NCBI GenBank assembly: GCA_004017275.1
Contig: SAKE01000007.1
Span: forward strand, 124,001-188,000
Source of the DNA: Mesorhizobium sp.
GTDB lineage: Bacteria > Pseudomonadota > Alphaproteobacteria > Rhizobiales > Rhizobiaceae
DNA length: 64,000 nt
Direction of reading: 5' to 3'
The notes under the pieces are model-generated. The model ran no database searches and had not been told where the DNA came from. It was given only the letters and a program-made list of their open reading frames with translations. Numbering within the stretch: position 1 is the stretch's first letter; every line of letters starts with the position of its first letter. Positions 26,544 through 35,292 of the stretch are shown here, one piece after another. The position numbers and the translations under genes are program-made.

Positions 26544-28121
26544 ATGACCGCCGCCCTACAACCCTTGGAACCGGCATTGGCCACCGACCGCGCCCGTCGC
26601 GGCGGCCGCGCCGGAAAGCGCGCCGGCGGCTCGGCCGCGTTCGAGCAGCCGGCATTCCGGCAGCTGAAAAACCCGCTGACCCCGACCAGGCTGGTTTCGG
26701 ACGACGAGCTGGAATCGATCCATCTCGCCTCCTTGCGCGTGCTCAGGGAAATCGGCGTCGACGTTCTGCATGACGAGGCCCGCCGCATCATGAAGGCGCA
26801 TGGCGCCGACGTGCGCGACGGCAGCGAGCGGGTACGCTTCGACAGCGACATGATCCTGGGATTGGTGTCGCACTGTCCGTCGGAGTTCACCATTCATGCC
26901 CGCAACCCGGCGCACAATGTGCGCTTCGGCGGCAACAATGTGATCATCTCGATGATGGCGTCGGCGCCCAATTGTTCCGACATCGATCGCGGCCGCCGGC
27001 CCGGCAACCAGCAGGACTACCGCAACTTCCTCAAGCTCGCGCAGATGCACAACATCCTGAACTGCACGGGCGGCTATCCGGTCGAGCCGACCGATATCCA
27101 TCCATCCGTTCGCCACCTCGAATGCATCCGCGATCTCAGCGTACTCACCGACAAGGTGTTCCATATCTATTCGCTCGGCAAGGAGCGCAATGTCGACGGC
27201 ATCGAGATTGCCAGGATCGCGCGCGGCATCGGCCACGAGCAACTGCTCGAAGAGCCGTCGGTCTTCACGATCATCAACACCAATTCGCCGCTCAAGCTCG
27301 ATGTGCCGATGATGGAAGGCATCATCCAGATGTCGAGCAAGGGCCAGGTCGTCGTCGTGACGCCGTTTACGCTGTCGGGTGCGATGGCGCCGGTCACCAT
27401 CGCCGGCGCGCTGGTGCAGCAGAATGCCGAAGCGCTGTCCGGCATCGCCTTTGCCCAAATGGTGCGCAAGGGCGCGCCCGTCGGCTATGGCGGCTTCACT
27501 TCCAATGTCGACATGAAGTCCGGTTCGCCGGCCTTCGGCACGCCGGAATACATGAAGGCGCAGCTCGTCGGCGGCCAGCTTGCCCGCCGCTACAACATCC
27601 CCTACCGCACTTCCAACACCTGCGCCGCCAACACGGTCGACGCGCAGGCGGCCTATGAAAGCGTGTTCTCGCTGTGGGGCGCTATCCAGGGCGGCGGCAA
27701 TCTGATGATGCATGCCGCCGGCTGGCTCGAGGGCGGACTGCGCTGCTCCTACGAGAAGACCATTCTGGACATCGACCTGTTGCAGATGGTGGCTGAATTC
27801 CTGACCCCGCTCGACCTGTCCGACGAGGCACTCGGTTTCGATGCCATCCAGTCGGTCGGCCCCGGCGGCCATTTCTTCGGCACCCAGCATACGCAGGACC
27901 GCTACAAGACCGCCTTCTACTCGCCGATCCTCTCCGACTGGCGCAATTACGAGACCTGGGCGGAAGCCGGCTCGCCGACGGCGCTCGAAAAAGCCAACAA
28001 AGTCTGGAAGGAACGGCTTGCGTCCTATGAGGAGCCCTACATGGACCCGGCCATCCGCGAGGAGCTCAACGCCTTCGTCGCCAAGCGCCGATCCGAAGGC
28101 GGCGCACCGACCGATTTTTGA
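26544..28121 (+). CDS. MttB-family corrinoid methyltransferase (paralogue 1, non-pyrrolysine)
   Basis: This 525-residue member of the trimethylamine methyltransferase (MttB, COG5598) family is read through without any in-frame TAG, so it contains no pyrrolysine. Non-pyrrolysine members such as MtgB demethylate quaternary amines (glycine betaine) onto a corrinoid protein. Family segments include VTPFTLSGAMAPVTIAGAL and HAAGWLEGGL. The N-terminus (residues 15-30) is an Arg/Gly-rich tail that precedes the barrel. I start at the ATG 26544 with GAGG upstream. It leads a run with a dimethylglycine-dehydrogenase-like gene and a DddP-like gene. The substrate is unknown. Confidence 0.88.
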   Translation: MTAALQPLEPALATDRARRGGRAGKRAGGSAAFEQPAFRQLKNPLTPTRLVSDDELESIHLASLRVLREIGVDVLHDEARRIMKAHGADVRDGSERVRFDSDMILGLVSHCPSEFTIHARNPAHNVRFGGNNVIISMMASAPNCSDIDRGRRPGNQQDYRNFLKLAQMHNILNCTGGYPVEPTDIHPSVRHLECIRDLSVLTDKVFHIYSLGKERNVDGIEIARIARGIGHEQLLEEPSVFTIINTNSPLKLDVPMMEGIIQMSSKGQVVVVTPFTLSGAMAPVTIAGALVQQNAEALSGIAFAQMVRKGAPVGYGGFTSNVDMKSGSPAFGTPEYMKAQLVGGQLARRYNIPYRTSNTCAANTVDAQAAYESVFSLWGAIQGGGNLMMHAAGWLEGGLRCSYEKTILDIDLLQMVAEFLTPLDLSDEALGFDAIQSVGPGGHFFGTQHTQDRYKTAFYSPILSDWRNYETWAEAGSPTALEKANKVWKERLASYEEPYMDPAIREELNAFVAKRRSEGGAPTDF

Positions 28122-28145
28122 TCATTGCTTTGATGAACAGTCGAC

Positions 28146-28200
28146 TCCCACTCCGTCGAGCTACGCTCGACACCTCTCCCCCGATCGACGGAGTAGAGAA
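28146..28200. repeat. Palindromic intergenic element
   Basis: Nested inverted repeats fill the gap after mttB1: CTCCGTCGA (28151-28159) with TCGACGGAG (28185-28193), and an inner TCGAG/CTCGA. The form, with CCTCTCCC tracts, resembles repetitive palindromic elements scattered through Mesorhizobium-like genomes. It may influence mRNA stability between the two genes. Confidence 0.5.
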
Positions 28201-28287
28201 AAGCTGCGGGCTTACGCAGGTTGGCGCCCTTCCTCTCCCTCCGGCGGGGCAACCCGATTCAATCTCTTCAAAAACGGATCTATCTAG

Positions 28288-30858
28288 ATGAAATCTCATG
28301 TAAAAGCGGTTGTCATCGGCGGCGGTGTCGTCGGCTGCTCGGTTCTCTATCACCTGGCCAAGGCCGGCTGGACCGACATCATGCTGATCGAGCGCTCGGA
28401 GCTCACCTCCGGCTCGTCCTGGCATGCGGCGGGCGGCTTCCACACGCTGAACGGCGACCCCAACGTCGCCAAGCTGCAGGCCTATACGGTGCAGCTCTAC
28501 AAGGAGATCGAGGAAATATCAGGCCAGTCCTGCTCCCTGCATTTGACGGGTGGCGTGATGATGGCCGACACGCCCGAGCGCATGGATTTCCTGCGGCTGG
28601 CCCACGCCAAGGGCCGCTATCTTGGCATGGACACCGAGCTGATCACGCCGTCCGAAGCCAAGGCGATGTTCCCGCTGATGGACGAGACCAATTTCGTCGG
28701 CGCCATGTGGGACCCGGTCGAAGGCCATCTCGATCCGTCCGGCACCACCATCGCCTATTCCAAGGCGGCAAAAAAGCTCGGCGCCGAGATCGTGCTGCGC
28801 AACCGTGTCGTCGAACTGACGCAGGAGATCGACGGCACCTGGAACGTCGTCACCGAACAAGGCACGGTGAAGGCCGAGCATGTCGTCAACTGTGGCGGCC
28901 TGTGGGCGCGCGAGATCGGCCGCATGGTCGGCGTCGAACTGCCGGTGCTGGCCATGGAGCATATGTATCTGCTCACCGAGCCGATGCCGGAGGTCGAGGA
29001 ATTCAACAAATCGACCGGCCGCGAGATGATCGGCGTGCTCGACTTCAAGGGCGAGATCTACACCCGCCAGGAGCGCAACGGCATCCTGCTCGGCACCTAT
29101 GAGAAGGCCTGCAAGCCGTGGTCGCCGGTTAACACGCCGTGGGATTTCGGACACGAATTGCTGCCGCCGGACCTCGACCGCATCGCGCCGTCGCTGGAGA
29201 TCGGCTTCAAGCATTTCCCCGGCATCGAGAAGGCCGGTATCAAGCAGATCATCAACGGCCCCTTCACCTTCGCTCTCGACGGCAACCCGCTGGTCGGCCC
29301 GGTGCAGGGCCTGACCAATTTCTGGTGTGCCTGCGCCGTCATGGCAGGCTTCAGCCAGGGCGGCGGCGTCGGTCTGGCGCTGTCGAACTGGATGGTGCAT
29401 GGCGATCCCGGCTTCGACGTCTGGGGCATGGACGTCACCCGCTTCGGCGAATGGGCCGGCCTGCGCTACACCAATGCCAAGGTGCGCGAGAACTATTCGC
29501 GCCGCTTCTCCATCCGCTTCCCCAATGAGGAACTGCCGGCGGCACGCCCGGCGCAGACGACGCCGCTCTACGACACGATGCTGGCCAACAACGCCGTCAT
29601 GGGCGACAGCTGGGGACTTGAGACGCCGCTCTGGTTCGCGCCGGAAGGCAAGGAACCCAAGGATATCGTCTCCTTCCACCGCTCCAACGATTTTGGCCCG
29701 ATCGGCGAGGAAGTGCGCGCCACGCGTGAACGTGTTGGCGTCACCGAGATCGCCAATTTCGCCAAATACGAAGTGTCGGGACCTGGTGCGGAAGATTTCC
29801 TCAACCGGCTGATGACCAACCGCATGCCAAAGACGGGTCGCATCGTGCTGACGCCGATGCTCAACGAATTCGGCAAGCTGATCGGCGACTTCACCATCGC
29901 CAAGGCGGCCGAAGACCGCTTCATGATCTGGGGCTCGTCGGCCGCGCAGAAATACCACATGCGCTGGTTCGAAAAGCATCTGCCGACGGACGGGTCGGTG
30001 CGCATCCACCGCTTCGATCAGACGCTGGTCGGCCTGTCGATCGCCGGGCCGAAATCGCGGGATCTGCTGCAGAAGTTGGTCGACGTCGACATCTCGACCA
30101 AGGCCTTCCGCTTCATGGATTTCCGCGAGATGGCCGTCGGCGGCGCACCGTGCCTGGTCAACCGCATCACCTATACCGGTGATCTCGGCTACGAGATCTG
30201 GATGGCGCCGGCTTACGAGCGCCTTGTCTATAAGGCCATCAAGGATGCCGGTGAAGAATTCGGCCTGGTCGATTTCGGCATGCGTGCTCTGCTCTCCATG
30301 CGCCTCGAAAAGAACTTTCCGACCTGGTTCCGAGAGCTGCGGCCGATATACGGGCCGTTCGAAGGTGCGATGGACCGCTTCATCAAGATCGAGAAGAACG
30401 ACTTCATCGGGCGCGAGACTGCCGCCAAGGAACAAGCCGAGGGGCCAAAGCTGCGCCGCGTTTCTTTCATCGTCGATGCCGCCGACGCCGATGTGATGGG
30501 CGACGAGCCGATCTGGGCCAAGGTCAGCAAGGACTACGGCACGGTGGAAAAGCCGCATGGCTACGGCGCGCCGCGCTTCGACAACAGCGGCAAGGAAATA
30601 CGCGGCTCCAAGGCGACCGAAGGTGCTTCCGCCGTGCGCGGCATTGTCGACGGCGACTGGCGCGTGGTCGGCTGGGTCACGTCGGGCGGCTATGCCCATT
30701 ATGTGCAGAAGTCGATGGCGCAGGGCTACGTCCCCGCAGCACTTGCCGAGGATGAAAGTGCCGGACTGTTCGAGATCGAGATCCTCGGACACCGGCGCCC
30801 GGCCCGCATCAATGTCGAAGCGCCCTTCGACCCGAGCGGCGAGAAGATGCGGACCTGA
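28288..30858 (+). CDS. Dimethylglycine/sarcosine dehydrogenase-like FAD oxidoreductase with GcvT domain
   Basis: This 856-residue protein has an N-terminal FAD-binding DAO domain (VVIGGGVVGCSVLYHLAK) and a C-terminal folate-binding GcvT-type domain from about residue 450. The SSWHAAGG motif carries His46 at the position where mammalian dimethylglycine and sarcosine dehydrogenases bind FAD covalently. Such enzymes oxidise N-methyl groups and hand the formaldehyde equivalent to tetrahydrofolate. It lies downstream of mttB1, whose product could supply a tertiary amine, and 8 bases before the DddP-like gene. No good ribosome site is visible before the ATG. The exact amine is not known. Confidence 0.85.
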   Translation: MKSHVKAVVIGGGVVGCSVLYHLAKAGWTDIMLIERSELTSGSSWHAAGGFHTLNGDPNVAKLQAYTVQLYKEIEEISGQSCSLHLTGGVMMADTPERMDFLRLAHAKGRYLGMDTELITPSEAKAMFPLMDETNFVGAMWDPVEGHLDPSGTTIAYSKAAKKLGAEIVLRNRVVELTQEIDGTWNVVTEQGTVKAEHVVNCGGLWAREIGRMVGVELPVLAMEHMYLLTEPMPEVEEFNKSTGREMIGVLDFKGEIYTRQERNGILLGTYEKACKPWSPVNTPWDFGHELLPPDLDRIAPSLEIGFKHFPGIEKAGIKQIINGPFTFALDGNPLVGPVQGLTNFWCACAVMAGFSQGGGVGLALSNWMVHGDPGFDVWGMDVTRFGEWAGLRYTNAKVRENYSRRFSIRFPNEELPAARPAQTTPLYDTMLANNAVMGDSWGLETPLWFAPEGKEPKDIVSFHRSNDFGPIGEEVRATRERVGVTEIANFAKYEVSGPGAEDFLNRLMTNRMPKTGRIVLTPMLNEFGKLIGDFTIAKAAEDRFMIWGSSAAQKYHMRWFEKHLPTDGSVRIHRFDQTLVGLSIAGPKSRDLLQKLVDVDISTKAFRFMDFREMAVGGAPCLVNRITYTGDLGYEIWMAPAYERLVYKAIKDAGEEFGLVDFGMRALLSMRLEKNFPTWFRELRPIYGPFEGAMDRFIKIEKNDFIGRETAAKEQAEGPKLRRVSFIVDAADADVMGDEPIWAKVSKDYGTVEKPHGYGAPRFDNSGKEIRGSKATEGASAVRGIVDGDWRVVGWVTSGGYAHYVQKSMAQGYVPAALAEDESAGLFEIEILGHRRPARINVEAPFDPSGEKMRT

Positions 30859-30866
30859 GTTCGACC

Positions 30867-32222
30867 ATGGACAGCGCAGCGCCGAAGGGCAGCTTTGGCC
30901 GGCATCGAAAGATCATGCCGTTCGAGCCAGGCTCGATCGAAGCCCTGCGCGACGCCTCCCGCCAGAAGGCGGCTTCGCTCAACCAGCATGTACTGGGCTA
31001 TGGTGCGCAGGCTGAGGCTGAATGGGCCGCAGCAGGCATTGCCGCTCCCAACCTGACGGCGATGCGTCAATACCGGCTGGAGCGCATCCGTGCCGAGTTG
31101 AAGCGCCGCGATTATGCCGGCGCCCTGCTCTACGACCCCGTCAACATCCGCTACGCCACCGACAGCACCAACATGCAGCTGTGGGTGGCGCACAACCCGA
31201 CGCGGCATTGTTTTGTCGCCACTGAAGGTCCGGTGGTACTGTTCGACTATTTCTCCTGCGAGCACCTGTCCGACCATTCCGGCGTCGTCGACGAAGTGCG
31301 GCCGGCGGTATCATGGATATACCTCTATAGCGGCGAGCTCACGGAGCAAAAGGTCCGCCGGTGGGCCGCCGGCATCGCCGATCTGATCAGACAACATGGC
31401 GGCGGCAACAGCCGCATCGCCGTCGACCATATCGATCCAGAAGGCGTCGAAGAACTGGCCCGTCTCGGTGTGTCGATCGGCAGTGGCGAAGCGGTGATGG
31501 AAAATGCGCGGCTCATCAAATCACCGGACGAAATCCTCGCCATGCGCCGCGCCGTCGTCGCTTGCGAGGCGGCGATGGGTGAGATGGAGCAAGCCCTGAG
31601 GCCGGGCATCTCCGAAAACGAATTGTGGGCCGAACTGCATCGCGGCAACATCGCGCGCGGCGGCGAATGGATCGAGACTCGATTGCTGACGTCGGGTCCG
31701 CGCACCAATCCGTGGTTCCAGGAATGCTCGTCTCGAAAGATCGAGGCTGGCGATCTTGTCGCCTTCGACACCGACCTGATCGGCCCCTATGGCTTCTGCG
31801 CCGACCTGTCGCGCACATGGCTGTGCGGCGATAAAAAGCCGACCAATGAACAGCGCGACCTGTTCCGCATCGCCGCCGACCAGATCACCCACAACACCGA
31901 ATTGTTGCAGCCCGGCATCTCGTATCGCGACCTCGTCGAGCGCTCGGCCGTCCCGCCGGGAGACTGCTTCCCGGCCCGCTACGGCGTGCTCTATCACGGC
32001 GTCGGCTTGGCCGACGAATACCCGACCTTGCCGCATGCCAGCGACTGGACATCGGATACGCCGGACGGCGTGCTGGAACCGGGTATGGTGCTATGCGTGG
32101 AAAGCTATATCGGCCGGCTTGGCGGGCGCGAAGGCGTTAAGATCGAGGAACAGATCCTAATCACCGAGACCGGCAATGAGCAGCTTTCAGCCTACCCGCT
32201 TGACGAGCGGCTGCTCGGCTAG
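30867..32222 (+). CDS. M24 peptidase-fold protein resembling the DMSP lyase DddP
   Basis: This 451-residue protein has a creatinase-like N-terminal domain and an M24 'pita-bread' domain with all five metal ligands: Asp301, Asp313, His377, Glu412 and Glu427. These are each six positions after the ligands I recall for Ruegeria DddP (295, 307, 371, 406, 421), and Asp383 falls where DddP has its catalytic Asp377. This suggests a DddP homologue rather than an ordinary Xaa-Pro peptidase. It follows the dimethylglycine-dehydrogenase-like gene by 8 bases. Its 3' end overlaps the opposite-strand gene by 36 bases. Confidence 0.75.
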   Translation: MDSAAPKGSFGRHRKIMPFEPGSIEALRDASRQKAASLNQHVLGYGAQAEAEWAAAGIAAPNLTAMRQYRLERIRAELKRRDYAGALLYDPVNIRYATDSTNMQLWVAHNPTRHCFVATEGPVVLFDYFSCEHLSDHSGVVDEVRPAVSWIYLYSGELTEQKVRRWAAGIADLIRQHGGGNSRIAVDHIDPEGVEELARLGVSIGSGEAVMENARLIKSPDEILAMRRAVVACEAAMGEMEQALRPGISENELWAELHRGNIARGGEWIETRLLTSGPRTNPWFQECSSRKIEAGDLVAFDTDLIGPYGFCADLSRTWLCGDKKPTNEQRDLFRIAADQITHNTELLQPGISYRDLVERSAVPPGDCFPARYGVLYHGVGLADEYPTLPHASDWTSDTPDGVLEPGMVLCVESYIGRLGGREGVKIEEQILITETGNEQLSAYPLDERLLG

Positions 32223-32981
32223 CCCGGCAATGGCCTCGCGCAGCGCCCTGATCGTCTTTTCCGGCGTCGTCGCAGCGGTGATGAATGGCAGGCCCTTGCG
32301 CCGTCCTGTCCAACCGACGACCGCCACCTTTTGTGCCGCAGGTTCGAAACGCTGCGCCAGCGCCCAGCTCTCGCAGTCGATCGCAGCGACATCGGCCTGG
32401 CCCTCTGCAATTGCGACAATCGAGGAACGGTGCCCGCCGCTTTCGCTGCCCGATGCAAAGATGTCCAGACTTTCGCCCATCGCATCGAGGTCGCGTGTCA
32501 GTCCGAGAAACCCCGACATCGAATCGAGGCTGTTGAAGGTGAAGCGCTTGCCACGGATCAGATCGAGCGGGAGCAAGGGGCTGCCGTCCGCAGGCGATCG
32601 AACTTCCGGCCCCTCGCCTATCCGCATCACCAGCGCGCTGGAATAGAGTTCGCCTTGCCCGCCTTCGTAGGCGTCGTAACTGGGTTGGCTGACCACCTGC
32701 ACATGGCTGGACAGGCCGAGTTCCATCGGCCCCCAGCAGGTCTGCGAGAAAAGCAGCGCCGGATGCAGCCACAATCCGTGAAAGTCGAGTTCGTCCGGCA
32801 ATGTCGCCAGGTCGGGCGCGCCCGGCACCGGCGGCAGATCACCATTGCGGCGCACGATCGTTTGCGGCGCATTGATGCCCTTTTGCCGGAAGGCGTCGCG
32901 CAACCGCACCCATTGCGCGTCAACCTCGTCGCGCACTTCGGGCCAATCATACATCGGCAACGCCGCAACCAATTCACTCAT
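32187..32981 (-). CDS. PhnD-like substrate-binding protein without signal peptide
   Basis: This roughly 264-residue protein has the PhnD/transferrin-like type 2 periplasmic fold: AALPMYDWPEV at the start, FNSLDSMSGFLGL in the ligand region and AAIDCESWALAQRF later. The N-terminus is charged and has no signal sequence, and no permease or ATPase gene adjoins. It may be a cytoplasmic ligand-binding protein. A TTG at 32993 is a possible alternative start. The gene is convergent with, and overlaps the end of, the DddP-like gene. Confidence 0.65.
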   Translation of the reverse strand: MSELVAALPMYDWPEVRDEVDAQWVRLRDAFRQKGINAPQTIVRRNGDLPPVPGAPDLATLPDELDFHGLWLHPALLFSQTCWGPMELGLSSHVQVVSQPSYDAYEGGQGELYSSALVMRIGEGPEVRSPADGSPLLPLDLIRGKRFTFNSLDSMSGFLGLTRDLDAMGESLDIFASGSESGGHRSSIVAIAEGQADVAAIDCESWALAQRFEPAAQKVAVVGWTGRRKGLPFITAATTPEKTIRALREAIAGLAEQPLVKRVG

Positions 32982-33072
32982 GCCGACACTCAACCATCAT
33001 GTCAGGAAAAAGGATCGCAAAAACGCGGCGTCCACTTAGAATTGGCCGACACGGATCCCGGATACGCCGGAA

Positions 33073-34083
33073 TTATTCCTTGGGCGGCTCGGCGGGAACC
33101 GGCGCACTGCCAAGCCCGCTGATGCTGCGCGCCCTGATGCGCGGCTTGAAGGCCCTGCCCAGCTCCGGCGCACGCCGCAGCACCGGGTGCACGATCGGCT
33201 CCTTCGCCTTGAAGGCATAGGCTTTGATCAGCGCGAAATAGTTCGGATAGGCATAACCATTGTTCATCCGCAGCCATTCCTCACGGCGGTCGCGAAACAG
33301 CTTGGGCAGCTTGTACCAGGCGACGGTCGGGGTCTTGTGGTGGACGAAGTGCAAATTGTTGTTAAGGAACAGGAACGACAGCGGCGAGCGCTCGACGATC
33401 ACCGTGCGGCCTTCCGGGTGCTCCGACCATTGATGTTCGGCGAAGGTGCGGATCGAGATCAGCGATTGACCGAGCCAGACCGGCACCAGAATGTAAAGCC
33501 ACAGTGGAATGCCGAAGCCGAACTGGACGATGGGCAGCACGATCGCAAGCCCGATCGCATGCAATAGCCATGCTTTACGGATCGCCTTGTCGCCGGCAAT
33601 CATGTGCCTGGCATCGTCGATGAAGAAGCCGATGCAGGACAGCCAGGGGCCGAGTACGAAACGGCCTGCCATGGTGTTGTTGACCTTGAGCAGGAATTTC
33701 ATCGTCGGCGGCAATCCGTCGTGCTGCCAGAGCGCCTGATAGTAGCTTTCGGGATCGTCCAGCGGATCGGTCAGCCGCTCGTCGGCGTGATGGCGCAGAT
33801 GGATGGTCTTGAAGCGGCGGAATGGCCAGACCAGACCGATCGGCAGGAACACGAAGGCCTCGTTGATCCGCGCGTTGCGCGTCGGATGACCGTGCAGCAC
33901 TTCGTGCATGATCGACGATTGCAGTGCGGCGGTGAAAGCCAGGACAGCGAGCGCCAGGACGGGGTAGGATGGCCAGAGCAGGAAACCGGTGGCGAGCCAT
34001 GTTGCGTAGCAGAAGAAAGCGAGTACCACGGTCGGCCACTCGATGGCCGGTACGCTGTGTCGCCTGATGCTCTTGCTCGTCAT
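33073..34083 (-). CDS. Fatty acid desaturase family membrane protein
   Basis: This roughly 336-residue di-iron membrane enzyme has all three histidine boxes: HEVLHGH, HLRHH and HFVHHK, the last followed by TPTVAWYKLP. Several hydrophobic helices separate the boxes. The family desaturates or hydroxylates lipids and some small molecules. The gene is divergent from an XRE-type regulator with a 229-base A/T-rich shared region, so regulation by that protein is plausible. The C-terminus is proline-rich. An upstream GTG at 34095 could also serve as start. Confidence 0.85.
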   Translation of the reverse strand: MTSKSIRRHSVPAIEWPTVVLAFFCYATWLATGFLLWPSYPVLALAVLAFTAALQSSIMHEVLHGHPTRNARINEAFVFLPIGLVWPFRRFKTIHLRHHADERLTDPLDDPESYYQALWQHDGLPPTMKFLLKVNNTMAGRFVLGPWLSCIGFFIDDARHMIAGDKAIRKAWLLHAIGLAIVLPIVQFGFGIPLWLYILVPVWLGQSLISIRTFAEHQWSEHPEGRTVIVERSPLSFLFLNNNLHFVHHKTPTVAWYKLPKLFRDRREEWLRMNNGYAYPNYFALIKAYAFKAKEPIVHPVLRRAPELGRAFKPRIRARSISGLGSAPVPAEPPKE

Positions 34084-34312
34084 GCTATCGACCACTGTCC
34101 CTCAGTCGCCGGAGCCCCAATTGGCTCCTGACAACATTGTGTCAGGAGAAATGATTCCACTCAACGAGACAAAGTGCACAAACTGTTGCGATTGCGCATT
34201 TTTGACCGCACATGTTATACATTGTAAACAAACTTAGGGATTAATTTACGCCTGAGGCACGCTTACAGAGGCTTCGGCGCAAATTTTTCCTCCATCGGCC
34301 TGGAGCCCGGAC

Positions 34313-35170
34313 ATGGACAAGCGCGACCTGTCGACGATCTTCCGCGAACGCCTGAAAATGCTATTGACACGCTCCGACCTCAACCAGTCGGCCTTCGCGA
34401 CCGCTGTCGGCATCGACCGCTCGGCGCTGTCGCAGCTGCTGTCTGGCGCCTCGACCCGCCTGCCCCGCGCGGAGACGCTGCTCAACATCGCCGCCGAGTT
34501 CAAGGTGTCACTCGACTGGCTTCTCGGCCTCAGCCAGGACGAGGGTCTCACCGGCGAAATCCGCGAGAGCCTGGAGATCGAGGAGGCACCTGACGGCTTC
34601 GACCGTACGCTGCTTGCCAAATGGCATGCCGAGGCGGCCGGCACCAAGATCCGCTACGTGCCGGCTGGCATTCCCGACCTTCTGCGCACCGAAGCGCTGG
34701 TCGACTACGAAGCGGGCATCACCAACAAGAGCCGCCTCGCCCAGGCCGGCGAAACCCAATACCGCATCGACTATAACCGCAGGCCGGAAACGGACATGGA
34801 AGTCTGCATGCCGCGCCATACGCTGGAGATTTTCGCCCGCGGGCTGGGTGTCTGGGACCGTTTCCCGGAAGCCGACCGCCGCGCCCAATTGCTGCATATG
34901 GCAACGTTGCTCGACGACCTCTACCCGACCTTCCGGCTGTTCCTCTATGACGGGCGCATGCGCTATTCGATCCCCTACACCATTTTCGGACCCTATCGCG
35001 CGGCCATCTATGTCGGCGACATGTATCTGGTGCTCAATGCCACCCAGCCGATCCAGACGCTGATCCAGCATTTCGACAATCTGATCCGCGCCGCGGACAT
35101 CAACGCGCACGAAGCAGCGGGCTTCGCACACAAGCTGGCCGGCATGTCGTTCCCGTCAGCCACTGTCTGA
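34313..35170 (+). CDS. XRE-type helix-turn-helix regulator with C-terminal sensor domain
   Basis: This 285-residue protein has an N-terminal lambda-repressor-like HTH (residues 16-70, NQSAFATAVGIDRSALSQLL) and a roughly 200-residue C-terminal domain with no motif I can name. It is divergent from the desaturase and 122 bases upstream of the homocysteine methyltransferase gene, which has its own promoter. The A/T-rich leader contains TGTTATACATTGTAAACA, an imperfect inverted repeat that might be its operator. Its targets could be the desaturase, the methyl-transfer genes, or both. Confidence 0.8.
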   Translation: MDKRDLSTIFRERLKMLLTRSDLNQSAFATAVGIDRSALSQLLSGASTRLPRAETLLNIAAEFKVSLDWLLGLSQDEGLTGEIRESLEIEEAPDGFDRTLLAKWHAEAAGTKIRYVPAGIPDLLRTEALVDYEAGITNKSRLAQAGETQYRIDYNRRPETDMEVCMPRHTLEIFARGLGVWDRFPEADRRAQLLHMATLLDDLYPTFRLFLYDGRMRYSIPYTIFGPYRAAIYVGDMYLVLNATQPIQTLIQHFDNLIRAADINAHEAAGFAHKLAGMSFPSATV

Positions 35171-35245
35171 GCTTTCTGGCAATCGAGATCACCGCCGCGC
35201 CATGATCCAAGGCGCCGCATTGGCAACTCCGTCATAGCTATTTCA

Positions 35246-35274
35246 TTGACTGCACATAAAGACTTCTTTATATC
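35246..35274 (+). promoter_or_regulatory. Sigma-70-type promoter with embedded palindromic operator
   Basis: TTGACT (35246-35251) and TATATC (35269-35274) are spaced by 17 bases, a good sigma-70 promoter. The operator occupies the spacer and -10 box: the right arm TCTTTATATC (35265-35274) mirrors ATAAAGA on the left (35256-35262). The same right arm, in a perfect palindrome, lies before the methyl-THF transferase gene at 54700. A repressor bound here would block RNA polymerase. Confidence 0.65.
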
Positions 35275-35292
35275 CTTATTCGAATTCGAAAC

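Noticed and set aside
26544..28121. Pyrrolysine-containing trimethylamine methyltransferase
   Set aside because: Neither MttB gene has an in-frame TAG, and no pyl genes are present, so trimethylamine itself should not be assumed as substrate.
28519..30792. Minus-strand open frame of about 757 codons opposite the dimethylglycine-dehydrogenase-like gene
   Set aside because: An antisense frame produced by codon bias; the plus-strand product has clear FAD and GcvT motifs.
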